This document shows positions 1 to 5,820 of a stretch of DNA of 15,495 bases, piece after piece. How positions within the stretch are numbered: position 1 is the first letter of the stretch; the number at the start of each line of letters is the position of its first letter. A program made the position numbers and the translations under genes. The notes below the pieces were generated by a model that saw nothing but the letters and a program-made list of their open reading frames with translations, ran no database searches and was not told the DNA's origin. This DNA comes from Actinomycetota bacterium (GTDB lineage Bacteria > Actinomycetota > Humimicrobiia > Humimicrobiales > Humimicrobiaceae): contig VGAU01000014.1 of NCBI GenBank assembly GCA_016870675.1, positions 1 to 15,495 on the forward strand. The letters are read 5' to 3'.

Positions 1-949
1 CCTTTATGCCAAGCATATCATATATTTGCTGATGGTTGGTCTCAGGAGTTGAAGATAACCTTATATGATGAATTTTTCCTTCAGAGTCTACCATAATAAC
101 AGTGGTTCGCATGTGTGTTGAAAGCTCATCTCTTATGGTAGACCATTTTCTTGTATCACCTTTATCCTTTAACGCTAGCTCTATTGTATTTAGAAGATGA
201 TAGGCTAAAACTGATATAAAAAGATGGGCCCTGCACCTTTCTTCTTTGTGATAATATACAGGTCTTAGCCCAAGATCAGTTTTTAGTGAGCCAAATGCAG
301 CCTCTACGCGGGATAGACTATGATATGATTTTAAGATATCTTTTGCACTCATATCAGAATGTGTTGTCTCTATTACATAGCAACCTGTAAGTGTGTTTCT
401 TTCCTCTCTTTTTTTATCCTTTTTTAATATGATAAGGTCTGCTGCCTTTTTGTTATCAAAATCAGCAACAATTTTTAACTCGTAGTATTTTGCTACAGTT
501 GGATATCTTGCCATAATGCGTCCTATCCTTGTAGCTACCTTGGACAGTAGTATTATATTCTTTTTGGCAATGGACAGTTTAAGAGCATTTGCATCTTCTA
601 AGAATCTTTTTTCCTTAAGGGCATCCATAGCATCTTCTTTTGCCTTGCGCTCCTTGCTTGCAACAAGAAGCTTTACAAGGCTTTCCTCTTCTATCTTCTT
701 AAAATAAATAGTCTGCTCATCCTTTTTAATACTTTCAAAGCCGGAAAGGTTTTTGAAGTGTTCTACATAATCTTTCTCATGCGAGCATCTTTTAACCACC
801 ATGTATGGATAAGCTCTCTCTTTTAGCATAGCAATATTTTTTTCTGTAGCAATTCCCTTGTCTGCAACTATTGTGGGTTTTTCAAAAAACAGGGTTTTAC
901 TGCAGTCTCTCTCAAGTCTGTCAAGCTTATTTACGATACCCTTTATCAT
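1..949 (-). pseudogene. IS1634-type (IS4 superfamily) transposase, 5'-truncated, runs off left edge
   Basis: An uninterrupted minus-strand frame of about 316 codons runs from an ATG at 949 past position 1, so the C-terminus lies outside the window. I see VADKGIATEKN, matching the second catalytic Asp region of DDE transposases. Further on is YHSLSRVEAAFGSLK, matching the Y-R-E-K region with the third acidic residue, followed by a hydrophobic HLFISVLAYHLL stretch typical of IS1634 members. Family members usually run about 500 residues or more, so roughly the first 200 residues, including the first catalytic Asp, are missing. Upstream in this frame a stop occurs at 962-964, and the sequence becomes a different gene remnant. 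I infer a dead copy created by deletion or recombination. The part seen has no internal stop, so the loss may be fairly recent. The family call comes from motif recall, not a search. Confidence 0.8.
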
Positions 950-1238
950 AAACAAACTTTCCTAAATTTATGAACAACAGGATATCCAATACGAAAGAAT
1001 ACAAATATTTTATCAGGAAATTTATGCCTGGCTTTCTGAGCAGTATCTAACTCATCTTCTCCGATAAAATAATTACCAGATTCTACTTCAATAGCTACTA
1101 TCTTTCCTTTATTCTTTTTGAATTCAGGTTGGAGTTTTTTATAAATAGCTGTGAAATAACATTATTTAGCTCAAGTGTACCAGGCTTTTTAGTAGAAGCA
1201 TTGTACTGCCCAAATCTTTAATAGATACTTCTATTTCT
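946..1238 (-). pseudogene. frameshifted small conserved gene resembling DUF5678-like proteins
   Basis: Read on the minus strand, two frames together give one plausible protein. The first part (about 1220 down to 1150) reads FGQYNASTKKPGTLELNNVI. After a frame change near 1148-1155, the second part reads KLQPEFKKNKGKIVAIEVES, then NYFIGEDELDTAQKARHKFP and DKIFVFFRIGYPVVHKF, ending at TGA 946-948. The pattern GKIVAIEVESG-YFIG-KAR-KFPDKIF-RIGY recalls small bacterial proteins of the DUF5678 type, whose function is unknown. A likely start is the ATG near 1238 after AGAGGATAA, but that frame also has a stop at about 1216. At least one and probably two indels therefore break the gene. It abuts the truncated transposase with the stop codon overlapping the transposase frame, which suggests a recombination joint. 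Confidence 0.5.
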
Positions 1239-1624
1239 CATTTATCCTCTTTTACATAATTTTTTCTATTACTGCAAAATTCAACAATACGTAGTTAGGA
1301 CGTGTTCACTGGAGTGTCTTGTTTGACTTTATAGAGCCTAAAAACTCTGGAATAGTATAATTAAAGATACATACCTTACCGGGCAAATTAAAAAAAGCAG
1401 GGGTGCAATGTTTATATCGCTTGCTAAAGACTATGCTAGAAAAAATAATATGAATCTAAATTTTAGGTAGAAATAGTGTTTTTGGTTATAACATTTATTC
1501 GGGAGAGAATTGGAAATGATTTAAGGAAATTATTATAATAAATTCTTACATCTTATTTCTTTTATAATCTAAAGAAAAGAAATATAATAAAAGTATATAT
1601 ATGTAGTGGAGGATAGACAATAAA
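1239..1624. other. gene-poor gap upstream of the DUF433 gene
   Basis: No convincing gene is seen. A plus-strand open frame from 1342 to 1470 encodes about 42 residues containing SRGAMFISLAKDYARKNN, with an internal ATG at 1408. It has protein-like composition, but I do not recognise it and it has no ribosome binding site; it may be another relic. A TATAAT at 1583-1588 is a candidate -10 for the DUF433 gene, without a good -35. GTGGAGGAT at 1606-1614 is the likely ribosome binding site, about 11 bases before the ATG. Confidence 0.4.
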
Positions 1625-1864
1625 ATGAACGAAAAGGAATTATTATATAGGATTACTATTGATCCAAAGATAATGGTTGGAAAGCCAACTATTAGAGGAT
1701 TAAGAATAACTGTGGATCAGATTCTAAAGGCACTTGCAGCAGGTATAAGCACTGATGAATTATTAGAAGATTATCCAGAATTAGAGAAAGAAGATATTGA
1801 AGCTGCTCTTCTTTATGCAGCTGAATTGGTGGAGGAAGAGAAAATATACAAAATAGGTGTTTAA
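1625..1864 (+). CDS. DUF433 family antitoxin-like protein
   Basis: A 79-residue protein with the DUF433 hallmarks: an early RITIDPKIMVGKPTIRGLRI block (about residues 9-28), where the PKIMVGKPTIRG core is diagnostic. The helical tail contains VDQILKALAAGISTDELLEDYP and LEKEDIEAALLYAAELVEEE. The family folds as a small helix-turn-helix-like protein and is commonly paired with a DUF5615 PIN-like protein in a putative type II toxin-antitoxin module. Here the partner starts 2 bases after the stop codon, which supports co-transcription. The ATG has GTGGAGGAT about 11 bases upstream. The gene is full length. It probably remains the only working half, because the downstream partner is frameshifted. 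The antitoxin role is inferred from family context. Confidence 0.88.
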   Translation: MNEKELLYRITIDPKIMVGKPTIRGLRITVDQILKALAAGISTDELLEDYPELEKEDIEAALLYAAELVEEEKIYKIGV

Positions 1865-1866
1865 GC

Positions 1867-2242
1867 ATGTCTACTTCTGATCTAAAATTTCTTGTTGATG
1901 TTGGTGTAGGTAAAAAAGTTGAAGATTTTCTGTATAAAAGCGGTTATGATGTTTTATTTACCTGTAAGAAAAATAAATCCTAGAATGAGTGATTCTGAGA
2001 TAATTGATATTGCTGCTAAGGATAATAGGATTATTATTACAATGGATAAAGACTTTGGAGAACTTGTTTACAATTCAGGTCTAATACATAAGGGTATTTT
2101 GCTTTTAAGAACTGAAAATTGTAGTAGTGATAAAAAAGTAAAAATTCTCTCAGAAATTTTAATAAATTACTCAAGTGAATTGGAGGAAAATTTCTGCGTT
2201 TTTTCAAAAGATAGACTCAGAATTAGGAGAAAACGAAAATAG
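1867..2242 (+). pseudogene. DUF5615 PIN-like (Mut7-C-type) toxin partner, frameshifted
   Basis: The true start is the ATG at 1867, giving MSTSDLKFLVDVGVGKKVED plus FLYKSGYDVLFT, the N-terminal half of a DUF5615 protein with the conserved LVD acidic residue. This frame stops at TAG 1981-1983. The rest of the protein lies in the next frame: VRKINPRMSDSEIIDIAAKD, then RIIITMDKDFGELVYNSG and HKGILLLR, with the conserved TMDKDFG acidic motif of PIN-like folds. Removing one base, for example T1963 in ACCTGTAAG, restores a continuous protein of about 124 residues ending at 2242. The family is a predicted nuclease toxin paired with DUF433. This copy looks inactivated unless the extra base is an assembly or sequencing error. 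An independent start at 1919 would lack the first beta strand and its Asp, so I do not accept it as the real gene. Confidence 0.8.
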
Positions 2243-2342
2243 TTATTCTGGCTTCTATTTATTAGAGAGTAAAATCAAGAAAATCCATCTTTTTATTTTG
2301 CATGGATTTAAAAATAAAACAAATAAAATTCCCAAAGGGTGA

Positions 2343-2555
2343 ATGATGTTTAAATATGAGATTATTATTTATTGGAGCAAAGAAGATGAGAAATATATTG
2401 CGGAAGTACCCGAACTGCCAGGATGTATGGCGGATGGGTCATCTGATAAAGAAATCCTTAAAAATATTACTCAAATAATTGAGGAATGGATTGAAACTGC
2501 AAAGGAATTAGGCCGTAAAATTCCAGAACCTAAGGGACATTTGATATATGTTTGA
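2343..2555 (+). CDS. HicB-like protein, orphan antitoxin
   Basis: A 70-residue protein (or 69 from the second ATG at 2346). It has the HicB-like partial RNase H fold signature: KYEIIIYWSKEDEKYIAEVP followed by ELPGCMADGSS, then a helix with EILKNITQIIEEWIETAKEL and the ending GRKIPEPKGHLIYV. In hicAB modules this protein neutralises the HicA mRNA interferase, and hicA lies directly beside it. No HicA-like frame, with its double-stranded RNA-binding fold and catalytic His, is seen on either side. The upstream 100 bases are non-coding and the downstream gene is unrelated. The short form lacks a C-terminal DNA-binding domain, which is common in this family. Ribosome binding is weak: AAAGGGTG sits only a few bases before the ATG. 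I take it as an orphan. Confidence 0.85.
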   Translation: MMFKYEIIIYWSKEDEKYIAEVPELPGCMADGSSDKEILKNITQIIEEWIETAKELGRKIPEPKGHLIYV

Positions 2556-2706
2556 TAGAATGCGCCCGATATTTAGTGCTCCTATTTTGAGTATAAAGTT
2601 TATTAAAAACTCCTTATCTCTGTTTTTTAAATCTTTATTATTTTCTGGCTTATTGAATAGTTGTTCATACACTTCAATACATTTCTTTCGTTAAAGCAAG
2701 GTAATT
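2556..2706. other. intergenic stretch with a possible minus-strand coding relic
   Basis: No plus-strand gene is seen. On the minus strand a frame from 2690 to 2508 is open for 60 codons and reads RKKCIEVYEQLFNKPENNKD, then FLINFILKIGALNIGRI. Its composition resembles that of a real protein. It lacks an ATG, is bounded by stops at both ends, and overlaps the end of the HicB gene, so I treat it only as a possible remnant. I do not recognise the family. Confidence 0.25.
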
Positions 2707-3465
2707 ATGAAATTCTCAGTCCGGGTTTCTTATCCAGAAAGCGGAAAATATAACTGGTTTGAAGCTATTAAAACCTATAAAAAAATAGGCTTTGTAGAAG
2801 TTGCGTTCCTCGATCCTGAATTATTTCTAAATGTGCAATTAAAAGATATTATTATGCCTTTTGAAAAAAGCAATATTAAGGTTTCATCCATACACTTCAC
2901 CCAGTTTAATCTATCCAAACTTGATTTATTTTTAAAAGTCTTTAATAAAACAGCAAGAATTGCAGGATTACTAAACTGTGACCTTATAGTAATTCATCCA
3001 AGCATGGGTAAGCATGATGAAGTAAAAAGTTTTTTAAATGAAAAAATAGATCCGGTTCTGGAAAGGGAAGGATTATATTTATGCTTGGAGACTTTTGAAA
3101 GCAAAAGAAGAATATTTGGGGGCATAGACCAGATGTTTAAATTCTGTAAAGATACCCGCTGTCACCGTATTTGCTATGATTTTTCTCATATACATAAAGA
3201 ACAAGAAGAAATACTTGAAGACCTTAAAGAAAACATAGATATTATAAAAATCTTTCATTTATCAAATAGAATAATAAACAGCATAAAGCAGCATTATCCT
3301 GTATATTACTCTGAAGAAAAGATAGCTCTGGATTTTGATAAGATATTATCTTTTCTCGGGAAAATTAAATATAGAGGTCATTTAGTGTTGGAGTATTTAC
3401 CTCAGTTTCATTCACAATTATTGCAGGATGGATTAAAACTAAAAAATTTATATGAGGAAAAATAA
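2707..3465 (+). CDS. sugar phosphate isomerase/epimerase-like TIM-barrel protein (AP endonuclease family 2 fold)
   Basis: A 252-residue protein of xylose isomerase-like TIM-barrel type. Candidate metal ligands at the ends of strands are visible: SSIHFTQ (His63), LIVIHPS (His97), LCLETFES (Glu128), ICYDFSHIH (Asp158, His161), KIFHLSN (His184) and LVLEYLP (Glu229). This is the ligand pattern of the family that includes endonuclease IV and sugar isomerases and epimerases. The length fits. The specific substrate cannot be read from the sequence; an isomerase or epimerase acting on a phosphorylated sugar is more likely than DNA repair, because the longer endonuclease IV DNA-recognition loops are not apparent. 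It stands alone between relics of mobile or toxin genes and is intact. A weak AAGG lies shortly before the ATG. Confidence 0.78.
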   Translation: MKFSVRVSYPESGKYNWFEAIKTYKKIGFVEVAFLDPELFLNVQLKDIIMPFEKSNIKVSSIHFTQFNLSKLDLFLKVFNKTARIAGLLNCDLIVIHPSMGKHDEVKSFLNEKIDPVLEREGLYLCLETFESKRRIFGGIDQMFKFCKDTRCHRICYDFSHIHKEQEEILEDLKENIDIIKIFHLSNRIINSIKQHYPVYYSEEKIALDFDKILSFLGKIKYRGHLVLEYLPQFHSQLLQDGLKLKNLYEEK

Positions 3466-3498
3466 TTATATTTAAAAAGGCTAAAAGTAGGCATTATC

Positions 3499-3725
3499 GT
3501 GGTTGGTACTAACAAAAATAAAAGGGATATCGAATGGAAAGAGGCTAAAAAGAAATGCCGTTTAAATGAGAAACTATACAAATGGCTAAAGAGCTGGGTC
3601 TAAATCCTAAAAGTCTTATAAAAAACATTCCCAATAAGAACCAAAGTTGGAAAAAGCCTGTATATTTATGGATTCGCGAAATGTATTGGAAACGTAATTA
3701 TGATAATAAAAAAATATATTCATAA
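3499..3725 (+). pseudogene. frameshifted conserved hypothetical protein
   Basis: Two plus-strand frames join into one small protein. The frame at 3499-3570, with a possible GTG start at 3499, gives VVGTNKNKRDIEWKEAKKKC followed by RLNE. A one-base shift at about 3570 leads to ETIQMAKELGLNPKSLIKNI, PNKNQSWKKPVYLWIREMYW and KRNYDNKKIYS, ending at TAA 3723-3725. The core MAKELGLNPKSLIKNIP-QSWK-PV-WIREMY looks like a conserved short bacterial protein of unknown function that I have no name for. A single-base deletion (GAG/GAA junction) explains the break. After the stop, the same frame stays open to about 3810 (ELALAPRKYKAGIYDGIYDL), possibly a further relic. The gene appears dead, like several neighbours. 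Confidence 0.55.
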
Positions 3726-3914
3726 GAACTTGCTTTAGCTCCCCGTAAGTATAAAGCAGGAATATATGACGGGATTTATGATCTCTATAAAAAAATAAAG
3801 GATTTTTTATAATAAGAAACACAAAGTAGCAGTAAAAGATAGTATAAGTGTGCAAAACTTAAAGGGATAAAATCTATTTTGCAGCAGGCTCTAAGGTAGG
3901 AAATCTAGTTTTCC

Positions 3915-4302
3915 CTAAAAATCTGTATAATCAATATCTATATAATCATCACAGGCAAAGCCATCGAATGTATCAGCTGCAGCAAGTACCCTGGGAGGGG
4001 ACTTATCCCTTTTAAATTCATATATGCCCAGATAATCCAGTATTTTCTTTATCACATATAGTCTTCAATAAAGGCAATAATTCTCATATTCCCACCACAT
4101 TTTTGGGGCAGATTAGGAGATCAACTTCATATATCTTCTTTATAAGATGCGCCCAGAATTTATTGCAACCCTTTATGTACTCGTCATCTGTAATAATAAA
4201 ATCTGCCCCGTCACTATTTTGCCTTTTCCTTCTGCCCCTTAAGACATTGCTATAAAAACCGAGGTACCTAACCATTTGTTCGCTCTTATTGGGAAGCTTC
4301 AT
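3915..4302 (-). pseudogene. IS91-type transposase C-terminal remnant with at least two frameshifts
   Basis: On the minus strand, 4302-4084 reads IPNKSEQ-like sequence then MVRYLGFYSNVLRGRRKRQN, and later NKFWAHLIKKIYEVDLLICP. This matches the C-terminal part of IS91-family transposases (VRYYG-YSN-RG, and WA-LIKK-YEVDPL-CPKCGG). The frame then breaks at an A-run near 4100-4104. The next frame continues CGGNMRIIAFIEDY, breaks again near 4057-4062, and resumes as VIKKILDYLGIYEFKRDKSP and PRVLAAADTFDGF to a TAG at 3915-3917. IS91 elements move by rolling-circle replication with a Y2 HUH enzyme; that catalytic region is absent here. The remnant starts at or shortly above 4302. A short minus-strand frame from about 4358 (MKTSMHAEVSHIIKANRKDE) may be part of it, but I cannot assign it. 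Confidence 0.75.
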
Positions 4303-4440
4303 CTTTGCGATTGGCTTTAATAATATGACTTACTTCAGCATGCATTGATGTCTTCATAATAATCTCCGTTTTGTTTATTCATAATTAAATCCCTCTAATA
4401 TATAATAACATTCGCCTCTAAGGGCGTGCTTCAATCTTTA

Positions 4441-5259
4441 TCATTTATGTCCATCTACATAAACACTAACCACATACCCTTCGAGAAATTCATCCTCTCC
4501 CAAACCATCTAAAATAGCTCTGCCTAGCGGGTCTTTTGTATCGGGGTCAATGCATTCAGATGAACCTTTGACTGTAATTCTTACATCCTTCAACCCGGAT
4601 GCCTCAACAATCCTTTTATACTTGTCAATAATTACTGCTCCTCCAACACAACCCACATAAGCTTCAATGCTCTCCTGAATTCTCTTAGGAAGACTCTTGA
4701 GAAGGGCAATATCAGAAATTGCTATTCTGCCACCCGGCTTTAAGACTCTATAGACCTCCCGGAAGACTCTTTGTTTATCAGCCGATAGGTTGATAACACA
4801 ATTACTTATTACCACATCAACAGAGTTGTCCCCCACAGGTAAATTTTCAATTTCTCCAAGTCTAAATTCAATGTTTTCATAGTTACCTTTCAGGGCATTT
4901 TCTCTTGCTTTCTCAAGCATTTCAGGGGTCATATCCACACCAATAACCTTACCTTTTACACCTACTTTATTAGCAGCTAGAAAGCAATCAAAACCGGCAC
5001 CTGAACCAAGATCCAATACTGTTTCTCCTTCTTTAAGTGATGTGTAAGCAATTGGATTCCCACAACCCAGACCCAGGTTAGATCCTACCGGAACTTCTTT
5101 TATATCCTTTTCTGTATATTCAATACTTTTACTAATCTCATCAAAGTTATTATTCTCGCTACAACTGCAGGAAGTTTTATTGTCACAACAATTACTGTAT
5201 TGCTTTGCAATTCTGCCGTAGCTTTCTCTAACTAGTTTTTTAATGTTTTTATCTTTCAT
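4441..5259 (-). CDS. arsM: arsenite S-adenosylmethionine methyltransferase
   Basis: A 272-residue class I methyltransferase that transfers methyl groups from SAM to As(III), yielding methylated and partly volatile arsenicals in the cytoplasm. The SAM motif VLDLGSGAGFDCFLA is at residues 81-95, followed by VIGVDMTPEMLEKAR (105-119). The three cysteines characteristic of ArsM are present: Cys66 in GLGCGNP, Cys154 in ISNCVINL and Cys204 in YVGCVGGA. The post-motif REVYRVLKPGGRIAISDI is at 167-184. The N-terminus carries an extra cysteine cluster, NCCDNKTSCSCS (Cys24, 25, 31, 33), which could bind additional thiophilic metal. The start has a good GGAGGT at 5267-5272, and length is normal. It lies 99 bases downstream of the AbrB-like gene in the same direction, probably co-transcribed. 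No arsR, arsB or acr3 is visible in the window. Confidence 0.93.
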   Translation of the reverse strand: MKDKNIKKLVRESYGRIAKQYSNCCDNKTSCSCSENNNFDEISKSIEYTEKDIKEVPVGSNLGLGCGNPIAYTSLKEGETVLDLGSGAGFDCFLAANKVGVKGKVIGVDMTPEMLEKARENALKGNYENIEFRLGEIENLPVGDNSVDVVISNCVINLSADKQRVFREVYRVLKPGGRIAISDIALLKSLPKRIQESIEAYVGCVGGAVIIDKYKRIVEASGLKDVRITVKGSSECIDPDTKDPLGRAILDGLGEDEFLEGYVVSVYVDGHK

Positions 5260-5280
5260 TTTATTTACCTCCAGAAAAAT

Positions 5281-5294
5281 ACAAATATATTTGT
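5281..5294. promoter_or_regulatory. 14-base perfect palindrome upstream of arsM
   Basis: ACAAATATATTTGT is a perfect palindrome in the gap between the AbrB-like gene and arsM, about 8 bases upstream of the arsM ribosome binding site. It could be an operator or mRNA element, but the region is AT-rich and function is unproven. Confidence 0.3.
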
Positions 5295-5358
5295 TTAAAA
5301 TTAAATTGTTCCCTATTGTAGTAAGTACTGCTGGTTAAATATATTACTTAGAGTCCTT

Positions 5359-5595
5359 TTATTTTATTATCGTTCCCAGCAAATCTATTACTAAACCGGA
5401 AAGATTTTCAGCTTTAATTAAGGCTATGCAGCAGAATTTCCCCTCTTTCTTCAAACTTACAACAGCCAGTTTATCTCCAGCTTTAATATTAGCTTTCTCT
5501 CTTATTTCTTTTGGCAGCACCATTTGTCCTCTCTCATCAACTGTTATTACAGATTCAACATTACAGCAATTTTCTTTATTATTTTTTCCAGCCAA
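5359..5595 (-). CDS. AbrB/SpoVT-type protein of the HgcAB-associated kind, arsM-linked
   Basis: A 78-residue protein. Residues 15-48 (SVITVDERGQMVLPKEIREK, then IKAGDKLAVVSL) are a standard swapped-hairpin AbrB/MazE DNA-binding domain. Two vicinal cysteine pairs flank it: Cys10-Cys11 (KENCCNVES) and Cys55-Cys56 (GKFCCIALI). The C-terminal LSGLVIDLLGTIIK is an amphipathic or hydrophobic helix. It resembles AbrB-like proteins described as HgcAB-associated; no hgcA or hgcB is seen here, but arsM lies directly downstream. The start codon is TTG at 5595, chosen because AAAAAGGAGT precedes it by five bases and no ATG lies in frame nearby. I infer a regulator of its own operon that may sense As(III) or another thiophilic metal through the cysteine pairs; that sensing role is a hypothesis. 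Confidence 0.85.
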   Translation of the reverse strand: MAGKNNKENCCNVESVITVDERGQMVLPKEIREKANIKAGDKLAVVSLKKEGKFCCIALIKAENLSGLVIDLLGTIIK

Positions 5596-5645
5596 TTTAT
5601 ACTCCTTTTTAGTAAGTTAGAAAATACATATAATACTGAAAATTA

Positions 5646-5674
5646 AGAATATTCTAAAAAATAAGTATTGTCAA
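5646..5674 (-). promoter_or_regulatory. sigma70-type promoter of the abrB-arsM operon
   Basis: Read on the minus strand, a perfect -35 TTGACA (5669-5674) is separated by 17 bases from a -10 TATTCT (5646-5651). Transcription would start around 5639, about 45 bases before the TTG start codon. The -10 lies inside the near-palindrome TTAAGAATATTCTAAA (5643-5658, one mismatched pair), a plausible operator position for autoregulation. Confidence 0.65.
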
Positions 5675-5820
5675 TATTATTTTATATTTAAAAAATAAAT
5701 ACAGCGGACTTTCAAATCTGGATATTGTCAATACTGGGCACACTTTAATAAATGAGTTAAGTATAATTATTCCTTTTGTTTCGAAGCTATTTCCCCGGTC
5801 ATCACTAATCAGATGTACTA
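5675..5820. other. spacer between the ABC exporter operon and the abrB-arsM promoter
   Basis: No gene is seen. The stretch holds a second TATTGTCAAT element near 5725 (TTGACA on the minus strand) without a matching -10. I do not see a convincing hairpin plus T-run terminator for the exporter operon that ends at 5821. Confidence 0.4.

Noticed and set aside
516..707. Plus-strand open frame of 63 codons
   Set aside because: It is antisense to the continuous transposase frame on the minus strand, which has clear family motifs; the plus-strand product is serine/leucine-rich as expected for an antisense shadow.
1919..2242. Independent gene starting at ATG 1919
   Set aside because: Its first dozen residues do not match the DUF5615 start, while the frame from 1867 supplies exactly the missing N-terminal strand; a frameshift explains the locus better.
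3616..3855. Minus-strand 79-codon open frame with many Tyr and Phe
   Set aside because: It overlaps the plus-strand remnant with conserved motifs and has AT-driven aromatic-rich composition without a ribosome binding site.
4405..4432. Possible rho-independent terminator downstream of arsM
   Set aside because: On the minus strand the stem CGCC/GGCG is only four pairs and no clean T-run follows.
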